Assembly (NCBI GenBank): GCA_046302715.1 | Contig: JBKCHQ010000167.1 | Coordinates: forward strand, 1-30,977 | From: CAMCXT01 sp046302715 | GTDB taxonomy: Bacteria > Bacteroidota > Bacteroidia > M30B66 | DNA length: 30,977 bases | Direction of reading: 5' to 3' | Part shown: positions 6,596-15,010 of the stretch, in pieces | Position numbering within the stretch: the stretch's first letter is position 1 | How the letters are laid out: each line of letters starts with the position of its first letter | The notes under the pieces: generated by a model | What the model was told of the DNA's origin: nothing | The model's input: the letters and a program-made list of their open reading frames with translations, nothing else | The model's database searches: none | Translations under genes and position numbers: made by a program

Positions 6596-8722
6596 ATGGT
6601 GAACAGGATAGGTTTGGCGCTTTTGGTTTTTAACGTTGCATTCAATCTAAACAATTCAACAGCGCAAAGTATTGATCGATGCGGTACGCATAAAGTAATG
6701 CAGAAAATGATAGAAATGCATCCGCAAATGCAGGCCGAAAAGCAGGAATTTGAGCAATACGCCCAGGATTTTAACGACAATGGTCAACGTGCGATAAAGG
6801 TTATTCCTATCGTATTTCATATTATTCATACCTACGGTTCTGAGAACATTAGCCGGGAGCAAGTTGAAGATGCAGTAAGAATTCTGAATGAGGATTATCA
6901 ATTGTTAAATGAAGATCAGTCAGAGGTGGTGTCGGCTTTTGCCGGAATAAAGGGCAACACTCAATTCGAATTTCGTTTGGCTCGAAAAGATCCCAATGGA
7001 AATTGCACGGACGGAATTACTCGCACATTTTCGCCCCTTACATTCAACGGAAACGATAATGTGAAGGCACTCATTTCATGGCCGCGTAACCGTTATTTGA
7101 ACGTATGGGTGGTTAACGATGTAGTGTTAGATGACGGAACACAAGTGGGGGGATATGCTTATCAACCTTCAAATTTTATTTCGGCATCAGTGGATGGCAT
7201 TATTGTTACCAACCAGCAATTTGGAAGCATCGGCACCTCTAGTTCCAGTAATTTTGCCAGTAGAACGCTCACGCACGAGGTGGGTCACTGGTTTAATCTT
7301 AATCATACCTGGGGCGACAGCAATTCACCCGGATTGTCTACAAATTGTAATGATGATGATGGGGTGACTGACACCCCCAATTGTATTGGAGTAGCCAATC
7401 AAAGTTGTAATCTTTCGCAGGTTACCTGTGGCTCTCTTGACAATGTGCAAAACTACATGGATTATTCTGCCTGCGGTTTGATGTTCACCGCCGGGCAGAG
7501 TTCTCGCATGAATGCTGCAGCAAATTCAAACCAAGGTCAACGAAGCAGTTTATGGTCGGCCTCTAACCTTAGTTTTACAGGTGTTGATGGTGCCGTGGTA
7601 CCCTGTGCTCCGATTGCCGATTTTTCATCCTCTACCAATGAAGTGTGCACCAATACCTCTGTAACTTTTTCTGACGAAAGTTACAATTCAGAGATTGACG
7701 GAACTTGGCAGTGGAGCTGGACGTTTACCGGAGCATCAACTCCCAATTCAACCTCGCAAAATCCAACCGTACAATACGCCAATCCTGGTGTGTATAATGT
7801 GAGTCTCACAGTAACTAATTCTGCCGGAACCAACACGAGGACAAAAACAAGCTACATAACGGTTCGCCCCGATAATCCTACCTTGCAGGCGCCATTCTTT
7901 GAGGGAATCGAAAATACCGCCTTCCCCAATATTAGTACGCAGGATTTTTACGACTGGAAGGTTGTTGGTGCCTCAAACTCTTTTTTCAGAACCACAGAAG
8001 CAGAGGCAACAGGCTCGGCTTCATTAAAGTATAATAATAACGTGATTAGCGATGGAGTAATCTCCGAAATTGTATCGCCTATTTTTGATTGCTCCGCCAT
8101 TGCAGCTCCTGTAAATCTAACATTTAAAGTGGCCTACGCGCGTAGATCGTCCTCATCTACCGATAAACTTATCGTGTATGCCTCCACCAATTGCGGAAGG
8201 AGCTGGACCCCTCGTTACACCAAAACAGGAGCTAGTTTAAGCACCTTATCTTCGGGGCAGTACGCCACTGGAACCTTCATCCCCTCTGCTGCACAATGGC
8301 GTACCGAAACCGTTAGTATTCCGGCTTTTGCAGGGGCATCAAATGCCATGATTAAGTTTGCGGTAACCGATGGCGGAGGAAATTCGCTCTTTATTGACGA
8401 CATAAATTTCTTTGGCGATCCCACGCTAGGTTATGAATTTGATGCTGCAGGCACCTTTAACAGCAACATTCTTCCCAATCCTTCAACCGGAGAAGACGCA
8501 CGCCTCAGTCTTGAATTGTTTAATCCTTCAGAAGTAAAGGTTAATCTTCGCGATATTACAGGCAAACTCATGGGACAGCTCGATGTAGGCAAGCTTTCTG
8601 ATGGTCAGCATACTATTAATTTGAACCAGATTACTTCGTCATCGCTCCAAGCAGGGGTCTATTTTGTTGAAGTAATTTGTGGCAAGACGTCAATTACACA
8701 TAAGTGGGTATGCATACGGTAA
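6596..8722 (+). CDS. Secreted M43 metalloprotease with PKD and T9SS sorting domains
   Basis: The 708-residue protein has a signal peptide (about 1-24, ending STAQ), an M43/pappalysin-type catalytic domain with the extended zinc motif HEVGHWFNLNH (227-237, catalytic Glu 228) and Met-turn NYMDY (286-290), a PKD domain (about 340-423), a jelly-roll-like region (about 430-610), and a T9SS type A sorting domain (about 625-708, from ILPNPSTG to THKWVCIR). M43B enzymes such as cytophagalysin and ulilysin cleave extracellular proteins. T9SS cargo is moved across the outer membrane and the C-terminal domain is cut off there. The conserved GxxG/Cys pattern around 250-280 fits the family. A second protease of the same family lies at 12346-14169. 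Confidence 0.92.
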   Translation: MVNRIGLALLVFNVAFNLNNSTAQSIDRCGTHKVMQKMIEMHPQMQAEKQEFEQYAQDFNDNGQRAIKVIPIVFHIIHTYGSENISREQVEDAVRILNEDYQLLNEDQSEVVSAFAGIKGNTQFEFRLARKDPNGNCTDGITRTFSPLTFNGNDNVKALISWPRNRYLNVWVVNDVVLDDGTQVGGYAYQPSNFISASVDGIIVTNQQFGSIGTSSSSNFASRTLTHEVGHWFNLNHTWGDSNSPGLSTNCNDDDGVTDTPNCIGVANQSCNLSQVTCGSLDNVQNYMDYSACGLMFTAGQSSRMNAAANSNQGQRSSLWSASNLSFTGVDGAVVPCAPIADFSSSTNEVCTNTSVTFSDESYNSEIDGTWQWSWTFTGASTPNSTSQNPTVQYANPGVYNVSLTVTNSAGTNTRTKTSYITVRPDNPTLQAPFFEGIENTAFPNISTQDFYDWKVVGASNSFFRTTEAEATGSASLKYNNNVISDGVISEIVSPIFDCSAIAAPVNLTFKVAYARRSSSSTDKLIVYASTNCGRSWTPRYTKTGASLSTLSSGQYATGTFIPSAAQWRTETVSIPAFAGASNAMIKFAVTDGGGNSLFIDDINFFGDPTLGYEFDAAGTFNSNILPNPSTGEDARLSLELFNPSEVKVNLRDITGKLMGQLDVGKLSDGQHTINLNQITSSSLQAGVYFVEVICGKTSITHKWVCIR

Positions 8723-9081
8723 ATTCGGTTCGCGGCCAATTTAAATCGGCCTTAAAAGAAACCGACGAAGCCTGGAAGCTCCTAATTAATGAACTAGAAC
8801 AGCAATTTGGCCTAGGGCTCGACTTGTCGGCAGTGTTGTTTCTAATTGGGGTGCAAGAACTCGGAATAGATAAGCGTAAATTCGGTAAAGATCAAAAGTT
8901 AGAATTGATGCATATTGCCATTTGCACGGTACTCGAGCCATATGGCTTTTACGCTCCCCTAGGTCGTGATACAGATGGTTATCCGCACTGGGAACTTGAA
9001 AGTTCTTTGCCCGCTCTAACGGCAGGGCAACAAAGTCAACTCATGAAGGAGGCAATCCTTCATTATTTCGATAAAAAATAA
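8710..9081 (+). CDS. Conserved protein of unknown function
   Basis: About 123 residues from ATG 8710 (an in-frame GTG at 8704 is the alternative). It overlaps the end of the M43 protease gene by 13 nt in another frame, so the two may be co-translated. No signal peptide or membrane helix is seen. The sequence is helical and acidic, with EAWKLLINELEQQFG and, toward the end, a LEPYGFYAPLGRDTDGYPHW block that looks conserved. I recognise no domain. It is probably cytoplasmic; the shared transcript with a secreted protease does not by itself imply a related role. Confidence 0.75.
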   Translation: MHTVNSVRGQFKSALKETDEAWKLLINELEQQFGLGLDLSAVLFLIGVQELGIDKRKFGKDQKLELMHIAICTVLEPYGFYAPLGRDTDGYPHWELESSLPALTAGQQSQLMKEAILHYFDKK

Positions 9082-9090
9082 AAGCTAAAA

Positions 9091-9450
9091 TTATTGAAGT
9101 GTTACCGTTTTGGTAACGGTTTGACCGGGCTCGAGCTTGATTAAATCGTTAGCCTCACCAAACGTGGCATGTGTTACTTTAACATCCAAAATAGCGGGAT
9201 AAGGAAATGTGAAGGTGGCGCTTCCATTACCATCAGTAATTTTTGTATTCTCTTTTAAATAATCGGCTAAATCGCTCGAACTTTGCTGACCAAATTCAGA
9301 AGTTAATTCAACACGCGCAGAGGCTGCTGGTCCGCCAGTTGAACGCACCACATTTATAACGGCGGTACAAGTGTTGTCGTCTTTTTGACACGAAAAAGAA
9401 ACAAGTGCTATTGAAGCGCACAAAAACACTGCTATTTTATTACGAATCAT
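9091..9450 (-). CDS. Small lipoprotein with Ig-like/carboxypeptidase-regulatory fold
   Basis: The 119-residue product has a lipoprotein signal (lipobox FSC, Cys 21, followed by QKDD). The rest is beta-rich: a strand set TCTAVINVVRSTGGPAASARVELTS, a linker, then ITDGNGSATFTFPYPAILDVKV and a closing GQTVTKTVTLQ. That order (plug-in variable region, DGNGSATF, final strand) resembles the CarboxypepD_reg-like or SpaA-type beta-sandwich found on many Bacteroidota surface lipoproteins. The role is unknown. It converges on 8710-9081 with a 9-nt gap and diverges from pheS. Asp residues after the lipidated Cys leave inner or outer membrane location open. Confidence 0.75.
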   Translation of the reverse strand: MIRNKIAVFLCASIALVSFSCQKDDNTCTAVINVVRSTGGPAASARVELTSEFGQQSSSDLADYLKENTKITDGNGSATFTFPYPAILDVKVTHATFGEANDLIKLEPGQTVTKTVTLQ

Positions 9451-9475
9451 AATATTTAATTGCCGAAATAATGGT

Positions 9476-9507
9476 CAAATATAAAATAATTAACAAAACC
9501 AACCAAA
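9476..9507 (-). promoter_or_regulatory. Candidate promoter of the small lipoprotein gene
   Basis: On the minus strand TTTG (9507-9504), 20-base spacer, TATATTTG (9483-9476). Both Bacteroidota elements are present, 25 nt before the start codon. Confidence 0.55.
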
Positions 9508-9566
9508 ACTTTAACGCAAACGGTGAGGTATTGTTGTTTCTTGGGGAAGAAACACGTGTTAATAAA

Positions 9567-9597
9567 TTTGCCTTAAGGTGGAGTATATCTATATTTG
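9567..9597 (+). promoter_or_regulatory. Promoter of pheS
   Basis: TTTG (9567-9570), exactly 19 bases, then TATATTTG (9590-9597): a full match to the Bacteroidota TTTG-N19-TAnnTTTG promoter. It ends 17 nt before ATG 9615 and supports that start over the longer open frame. Confidence 0.75.
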
Positions 9598-9614
9598 GCC
9601 TTGAGAATTCCACC

Positions 9615-10637
9615 ATGCTAAAAAACGATATTGAATCCATATCAGCCGTTTTAAGCGGCGTAAACTTAACAAGTGCAGATGATGCAGAGGCCTTCAGAAT
9701 TAAATATCTGAGTAAAAAAGGCATTATTACGGCTTTGTTCGAGCGATTTCGGGAAGTTGATCCCTCCGAACGTAAAGAACTAGGTGCCCATATTAATAAT
9801 TTAAAAAAACAGGCAGAGGAACTTTGGCGCACGGCAAAAGAGCAAGGCAGCCAGCAGGGCGCAGGGAGTGTCGATCAGGATTTTACACGACCAGGCTTCC
9901 CGTTTGAACCTGGCAATCGACATCCACTCTCCTTAGTGGCCGAAGAAATACGTTCCATTTTTAATCGCATGGGTTTTGAGGTGGCCGAGGGTCCCGAAAT
10001 TGAGGACGACTGGCATAACTTTTCAGCGCTTAATTTCCCTGAAGAGCATCCTGCCCGCGACATGCAGGATACATTTTTTATTGAGGGATATTCAAAAATG
10101 GCGCTTCGCACGCACACATCATCGGTACAAATACGGATGATGGAGCATGGGAAACCGCCTTTCAGGATGATTATGCCCGGAAGGGTGTATCGAAACGAAG
10201 CCATATCGGCAAGAGCGCATTGTTTTTTCCATCAGGTTGAAGCCTTGTATGTGGATGAAGGCGTTTCGTTTGCCGACTTAAAGCAAACCCTGTTGCATTT
10301 TGCACAGGCCCTTTTTGGTGCTGATACGAAAATACGACTTCGCCCCTCCTACTTTCCGTTTACTGAGCCTTCGGCAGAAATGGATATTTCCTGCACCGTA
10401 TGCAAAGGTGCCGGTTGCGGCATTTGTAAACATTCCGGCTGGGTAGAAATACTCGGTTGCGGCATGGTGCATCCCAACGTACTTAAAAACTGTGCTATCG
10501 ACCCCGATAAATACTCGGGCTTTGCTTTGGGCATGGGCATCGAACGCATCGCCATCCTTAAATATAAAGTCAAGGATTTACGGTTGTTCTCTCAAAACGA
10601 TATTCGATTTCTGAAGCAGTTTCAGACGGAACGATAA
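9615..10637 (+). CDS. pheS: Phenylalanine-tRNA ligase alpha subunit
   Basis: The 340-residue protein charges tRNA-Phe as part of the PheST alpha2beta2 enzyme in the cytoplasm. An N-terminal coiled-coil tRNA-binding arm (about 1-80) precedes the class II catalytic core: motif 1 region FPEEHPARDMQDTFF (141-155), motif 2 GRVYRNEAISARAHCFFHQVE (189-209) and motif 3 GFALGMGIERIAIL (302-315). Residues 260-271 hold two CxxC pairs (CTVC, CGIC), a metal-binding-like insert known in PheS of many bacteria. The open frame reaches back to 9471, but the promoter box and normal family length favour ATG 9615. pheT is not in the window, so the subunit genes are separated, as in many Bacteroidota. Confidence 0.97.
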   Translation: MLKNDIESISAVLSGVNLTSADDAEAFRIKYLSKKGIITALFERFREVDPSERKELGAHINNLKKQAEELWRTAKEQGSQQGAGSVDQDFTRPGFPFEPGNRHPLSLVAEEIRSIFNRMGFEVAEGPEIEDDWHNFSALNFPEEHPARDMQDTFFIEGYSKMALRTHTSSVQIRMMEHGKPPFRMIMPGRVYRNEAISARAHCFFHQVEALYVDEGVSFADLKQTLLHFAQALFGADTKIRLRPSYFPFTEPSAEMDISCTVCKGAGCGICKHSGWVEILGCGMVHPNVLKNCAIDPDKYSGFALGMGIERIAILKYKVKDLRLFSQNDIRFLKQFQTER

Positions 10638-11141
10638 TCACCCAAAAACCACCAGCAGCTGATTTTTCTCTACTGCTTGGCCGGGTTTAACCATTATTTT
10701 CGATACCGTTCCGTCGCCCGGCGATTTAATGCTATTTTCCATTTTCATGGCTTCGAGCACCAGCAGTGTGTCGCCTTTGTTAACAGCCTCACCCTCATTT
10801 ACCGTTACCCGCAGCACCAGTCCGGGCATTGGGGCTTTTAATTCATTGATTTTCTTCCCTGCAGAAGCATCCATCCCCATAGCTTTTAGCAACTGCTGAA
10901 TGCGATCCTGGGTTTCAATAACTAAAGACTTTCCGTTAATACGGACACATAACATGTGGTTTTCGCTATCATACGACTCTACGAGCAACACATAGGTTCT
11001 ATTATCGCGGATAACATGATAAATGCCATCAGAAACATGTTTTACATCCCAATTAAAAGGCGCACCATTTATGGTTCCTGCGTTTAAATCACGCTCAAAT
11101 TCAATGGCATACGCCGCATCGTTTATGGTTGATTGTATCAT
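10638..11141 (-). CDS. Biotin carboxyl carrier protein subunit
   Basis: The 167-residue protein ends in a biotinyl domain (about 98-167) with EAMKMEN around the biotin-accepting Lys 133. The N-terminal part (about 1-90) is the beta-rich region found before this domain in carriers of acyl-CoA carboxylases of Bacteroidota. It carries carboxybiotin between a biotin carboxylase and a carboxyltransferase, probably acetyl-, propionyl- or methylcrotonyl-CoA type. No partner subunit is encoded here. It follows mqnE with an 8-nt gap, so the two are probably one transcript although the pathways differ. It abuts the end of pheS with no space. Biotin genes lie 8 kb to the right. Confidence 0.88.
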   Translation of the reverse strand: MIQSTINDAAYAIEFERDLNAGTINGAPFNWDVKHVSDGIYHVIRDNRTYVLLVESYDSENHMLCVRINGKSLVIETQDRIQQLLKAMGMDASAGKKINELKAPMPGLVLRVTVNEGEAVNKGDTLLVLEAMKMENSIKSPGDGTVSKIMVKPGQAVEKNQLLVVFG

Positions 11142-11149
11142 GATGGTTA

Positions 11150-12304
11150 TTAAACGGTTTCTGTTTCTAGAGGATGCAGACGATAATTTCGAATAACGTT
11201 ATACACGGTATCACGCTCAACGGCACAGCGCCCACTTTCATTAATTAGGGTTACGAGTTCATTTGTGGTCATGGCCGGTGTGTGCTCTTCTGAACCTGCC
11301 ATAGTGTATATTTTTGTACTGTCGTCAATGGTACCGTCTATATCATCAACTCCGTACGACAAACTTAACTGCGCCACCGACCGACCAATCATGGGCCAAT
11401 ATGCTTTAAGATGACCGAAATTATCCATAAATAATCGGGCAACAGCATAATTCCTTAAATCTTCCACTACCGAAACTTCGGGTATATGGCTCATTTGATT
11501 GTCTTTATTGCGAAACTTCAGGGGAATAAAGGTATTAAATCCACCGCTTTCGTCCTGCAGCGTTCTCAGTCGGTTCATGTGGTCAATACGATGATGGTAT
11601 TTTTCCAAATGCCCATAAAGCATCGTAGCATTTGATGGCATTCCTAATTCATGAGCTGTTTTATGGATTTCGAGCCATTGCACCGATGTGCATTTATCGG
11701 CACAAATTTGTTCTCGCAGGGATTCATCAAAAATTTCGGCTCCTCCGCCGGGAAGCGAATTTTGTCCGTGATCTTTGAGTATTTGAAGGCCTTCTCTGTA
11801 AGAAACTCCTGCCTTTCTGCACATATATTCGAGTTCGACGGCCGTAAATGCCTTTACGTGGATGTCGGGCAGAATTTCTTTTATCTTTTTAATTAATCCG
11901 GCAAAATACATGAGGCCCATCCTGGGGTGTACGCCGCCCACAATATGCACCTCGGTGGCGCCTTTGCCCTGATAGGAGCGTACAATATCCAGAATTTGAT
12001 TTTCGCTGAGCTCCCATCCTTCTTCCCGCTGCTTTATGAGGCGCGAGTAGGAACAAAACTTACAATCAAAAACACAAATATTGGTAGGTTCGATGTGGAA
12101 ATTTCTATTGAAAAACACATAATCCCCGTGTCGTTTTTCTTTTACATGATTAGCTAATAGTCCTAAATAACCGAGGGATGCGGTTTCGTATAAAACTTCT
12201 GCCTCCGAGCAGCTTATGCGTTCGTTGGCCAATATTTTGTCGGCAATAAGCAGGAGCTCATTATTGGTGCCGCCCTTACTGAGCAATTCTTTTATTCCAT
12301 CCAT
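11150..12304 (-). CDS. mqnE: Aminofutalosine synthase (radical SAM, menaquinone pathway)
   Basis: The 384-residue radical SAM protein has the cluster motif CVFDCKFC (Cys 77, 81, 84) within HIEPTNIC, as is typical of the MqnE/MqnC/CofH group. VHIVGGVHP, KAFTAVELEYM, LPGGGAEIF and ATMLYGH are hallmarks of MqnE, which joins 3-[(1-carboxyvinyl)oxy]benzoate with a SAM-derived adenosyl radical to give aminofutalosine, an early step of futalosine-route menaquinone synthesis. MqnC is the closest alternative, but the GGVHP and GGGAEIF blocks argue for MqnE. No other mqn gene is nearby. It sits 41 nt downstream of a secreted protease and 8 nt upstream of the biotin carrier gene. Confidence 0.9.
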   Translation of the reverse strand: MDGIKELLSKGGTNNELLLIADKILANERISCSEAEVLYETASLGYLGLLANHVKEKRHGDYVFFNRNFHIEPTNICVFDCKFCSYSRLIKQREEGWELSENQILDIVRSYQGKGATEVHIVGGVHPRMGLMYFAGLIKKIKEILPDIHVKAFTAVELEYMCRKAGVSYREGLQILKDHGQNSLPGGGAEIFDESLREQICADKCTSVQWLEIHKTAHELGMPSNATMLYGHLEKYHHRIDHMNRLRTLQDESGGFNTFIPLKFRNKDNQMSHIPEVSVVEDLRNYAVARLFMDNFGHLKAYWPMIGRSVAQLSLSYGVDDIDGTIDDSTKIYTMAGSEEHTPAMTTNELVTLINESGRCAVERDTVYNVIRNYRLHPLETETV

Positions 12305-12345
12305 TATACGAAGAAACAGACGCCTCTTTATTGTGTTTATATTTT

Positions 12346-14169
12346 CTAAAAGTTTGTTCGAATTAAGGGTGCGAACAAACGCTCTTTTCCGTTAAATACG
12401 CACACAAAATACAGCCCTGGGGCAAGCTCTCCCGTATGTAACTGGAGCGATTCATCCTTAGCGGCTGCACCTGCTAGGCATACCTTACCATCTATTGCGA
12501 AAATACTCCATTCCACCTTGCCATTTAGGGCATGCTCTAATCGCACAAAATCTCCGTTTGAGGGATTGGGAATAACCTTGAGTTCTACAGTGCTTTCAAG
12601 TGTTTGTGCCGATAATGGGATGCACTGCACCGGTTTTATGGCCAGCGATAATCCTTCCCCGTAAAGTTCGGGGTCTGAAAAAGCCTTCCACAAACCGTCG
12701 CCTTTCATATACCAACCCGTATTACTGTTTGTAGGGTCAAACTGATTAGAATAAACGCTTAGGGTATCGCCCGTTCCGGTGCTTAATAAAAATCCGGCGT
12801 AATACGGCCCATTAACCGAAGGCGGTTGCGGGAAGTAAACATCGGTGAACGAAAAATTGGCAACATTTTCCGAAGCATCAGATAGCAAAAAGGTTGTTTG
12901 CGCTAGGGGACTTCCAGGCCCATTGCCATTTGGGTTTTGATCCCAAACTACAGCAGTAATTAGGGTGCCTGGGTTTGCAACTATAGCTTTTGCAAAATCG
13001 AAACGTATGCCGTTCACTACCTTAGTTTCGGTGCAATTAAAACTATCGGCAAAGGCAATGTGGTTAAGGCTATTATTCCCCGTGAGATACCCGCTACCAC
13101 TAGGGATTATTTCCTGTAAACCGTAATACACCAAACCATCACCACCCGTAATATTGTTTAGAGTATCACAATCTGCTGCTGTGGGCAATGCGAGACAACC
13201 GGCCGAAGTCAGTAGCCCGCTTCTAAATTGATCAATTGTATTGCGCATACGGGTTTTCTGTCCCGTCGTAAACATATTCATGCACTGATCATAAGTGTAG
13301 TCCATGTAATTCATAAACATATCGCTTGTGTTGGTGCACGACGGGGCAGGATATGAAGGGCATTGAAAATTAGGACCTTCCTGATTGGGCGTATCGTTTA
13401 CCTGATCGGTGCCCGAACATGGGTCTGCGGCATTATCATCATCTCCCCAAATATGCACCAGATTAAGCCAGTGGCCTACTTCGTGCGTAGCAGTGCGCCC
13501 TTTATTGTAGTTTCCGCCCTCTGGGGTGTTTCTTCCAAAATATTTATAGCAAATTACCACTCCGTCCAATGCGGGCAAAACGGTTCCGGGAAGCGTAGCA
13601 AAGCCCAGCAGATTGTTTGACAAATTACACACCCATATATTGAGGTATTTATCGGTAGGCCAGGCATCAACTCCGCCGGTAACACTTCGTTTAACCGCAT
13701 CCGAGAGTCCAAAAGCCGTAGCATTGGTTTGAGTGTGGGTAATGCCTGTGGTGTAATTTCCTTGTGGATCGCGCGAGGCGAGACAAAACTCAATTTCGCA
13801 ATCGGCCGCAAGCGATGAAAATGCCGAAGGAATTTGAGAAGCATTGGCATTAAGCTTACGATAATCTTCATTGAGTACGTCTATTTGCGACATTACTCGA
13901 GCATCCGAAATATTTTGTTCGGCCAAGTTGTAAATTACATGAACCACCACCGGAATTTTAATTATGCTTTCGCTGCGGTTTTTAAGCGGAGCTTCGGCAC
14001 CGTTTTGCAAGTGGTGCTCAATGATTTGCATCTTGCTAAAAAGCTCCGGTTGCTGAAGTTTTAACGTATTTAAATATTCGCTGGTTCCACAACGAGTATG
14101 ATGCTGGCTATTTAAGAATCCGGATGCGCTAAACAAGCAGATTGCAATAATGAATCGGATTTTGGACAT
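12346..14169 (-). CDS. Second secreted M43 metalloprotease with T9SS sorting domain
   Basis: The 607-residue protein has a signal peptide (about 1-21), an M43 catalytic domain with HEVGHWLNLVH (229-239, Glu 230) and Met-turn NYMDY (287-291), a beta-rich middle region (about 345-520) with no PKD domain, and a T9SS type A domain (about 530-607, from IPNPSNGDF to APLIRTNF). It shares with the protease at 6596 the RCGT start of the mature chain, the VLNEDYR/ILNEDYQ block and the whole zinc site. The two are paralogues that differ in their accessory domains. It should be exported and act on extracellular protein. It diverges from an orphan response regulator with a 142-nt gap, which makes that regulator a possible, unproven, controller. 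Confidence 0.92.
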   Translation of the reverse strand: MSKIRFIIAICLFSASGFLNSQHHTRCGTSEYLNTLKLQQPELFSKMQIIEHHLQNGAEAPLKNRSESIIKIPVVVHVIYNLAEQNISDARVMSQIDVLNEDYRKLNANASQIPSAFSSLAADCEIEFCLASRDPQGNYTTGITHTQTNATAFGLSDAVKRSVTGGVDAWPTDKYLNIWVCNLSNNLLGFATLPGTVLPALDGVVICYKYFGRNTPEGGNYNKGRTATHEVGHWLNLVHIWGDDDNAADPCSGTDQVNDTPNQEGPNFQCPSYPAPSCTNTSDMFMNYMDYTYDQCMNMFTTGQKTRMRNTIDQFRSGLLTSAGCLALPTAADCDTLNNITGGDGLVYYGLQEIIPSGSGYLTGNNSLNHIAFADSFNCTETKVVNGIRFDFAKAIVANPGTLITAVVWDQNPNGNGPGSPLAQTTFLLSDASENVANFSFTDVYFPQPPSVNGPYYAGFLLSTGTGDTLSVYSNQFDPTNSNTGWYMKGDGLWKAFSDPELYGEGLSLAIKPVQCIPLSAQTLESTVELKVIPNPSNGDFVRLEHALNGKVEWSIFAIDGKVCLAGAAAKDESLQLHTGELAPGLYFVCVFNGKERLFAPLIRTNF

Positions 14170-14287
14170 GCTATTTCCGCTAAGAATTATTTCTAAGAAT
14201 TATTTCTGTGTAAAGGTACAAATAAGGCCTAAACAAAGCATGTGAGATACATACAACTATTGTTAGCGGGCATTTCAAATGAATGGT

Positions 14288-14295
14288 TAGTTTTG
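14288..14295 (+). promoter_or_regulatory. Candidate -7 box for the response regulator gene
   Basis: TAGTTTTG matches TAnnTTTG and ends 16 nt before ATG 14312. A -33 TTTG is not found at N19. Confidence 0.45.
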
Positions 14296-14311
14296 GGCAG
14301 TTTTATTGGCG

Positions 14312-15010
14312 ATGGCATATCGAATTTTATTAGCCGAGGACGAGCCTTCACTTCGCGATCTGATTGCACTCAATCTGGAACTCGAAGGCTATGCCGTTCA
14401 ATCGGTTGGAAATGGAAAGACAGCCTTACAAAAGGCGCTCAACGAGCGTTTCGATTTGCTAATCTTGGATGTGATGATGCCCGAATTGGATGGTTTTGCG
14501 GTGTGTGAAGCGGTGCGTTTAGAAAACCAGGAAGTGCCGATACTATTCTTAACGGCCTTAAATGCTGCAAACGATCGGGTTAAAGGGCTAAAACTTGGTG
14601 CCGACGATTATTTAAACAAACCTTTTCACCTCGAGGAACTCTTACTTCGAGTTAAATCGCTTGTTCAAAGGGGCCTCGACCGAAAGAACAAGCAGCTGGG
14701 ATTGGTGCAGTATGCATTTGGAGGGAATGAAATACACTTTACCGCCTATTCGGCGACCACCTGGAAAGGCGATACCATTAAGCTTTCGCAACGTGAAACG
14801 TATTTACTGAAACTCTTGATAGAACGAAAGGGCGAGGTAATATCGCGCAAACAAATTCTTGAAAAAGTTTGGGGATACGATATCTATCCCTCCACTCGTA
14901 CCATCGATAATTTCATTCTCAGTTTCAGGAAATACTTCGAAAAAGATCTTCGAAACCCTCGTTTTTTTGAGTCAATACGAGGAGTAGGCTATCGCTTTAC
15001 CGAATCTTAA
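14312..15010 (+). CDS. OmpR/PhoB-type response regulator
   Basis: The 232-residue protein has a receiver domain (about 3-118) with acidic Asp 10/Glu 11, phosphoacceptor Asp 53 in LLILDVMMPELDG, Thr 81 and Lys 103 (NKPF), then a winged-helix DNA-binding domain (about 135-232) with the closing RTIDNFILSFRKYFE and IRGVGYRF. It is a two-component transcription factor activated by phosphorylation. No histidine kinase gene is in the window, so it is an orphan here. ATG 14312 is preferred over the TTG at 14306 because MAYRILLAEDE is the standard start. Its stop overlaps the convergent T9SS gene: TAA at 15008-15010 on plus, TAA at 15009-15007 on minus. Confidence 0.93.
   Translation: MAYRILLAEDEPSLRDLIALNLELEGYAVQSVGNGKTALQKALNERFDLLILDVMMPELDGFAVCEAVRLENQEVPILFLTALNAANDRVKGLKLGADDYLNKPFHLEELLLRVKSLVQRGLDRKNKQLGLVQYAFGGNEIHFTAYSATTWKGDTIKLSQRETYLLKLLIERKGEVISRKQILEKVWGYDIYPSTRTIDNFILSFRKYFEKDLRNPRFFESIRGVGYRFTES

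Noticed and set aside
9104..9120. Hairpin ACCGTT-TTGGT-AACGGT between the two convergent genes
   Set aside because: It is inside the end of the lipoprotein coding region (repeat TVTKTVT) and no T run follows on either strand, so it was not called a terminator.
9471..9614. Upstream extension of pheS to 9471 (48 extra residues)
   Set aside because: A full consensus promoter sits at 9567-9597, and 340 residues is the normal PheS length.
14306..14311. TTG at 14306 as start of the response regulator
   Set aside because: ATG 14312 gives the standard MAYRILLAEDE start and follows the -7 box by 16 nt.
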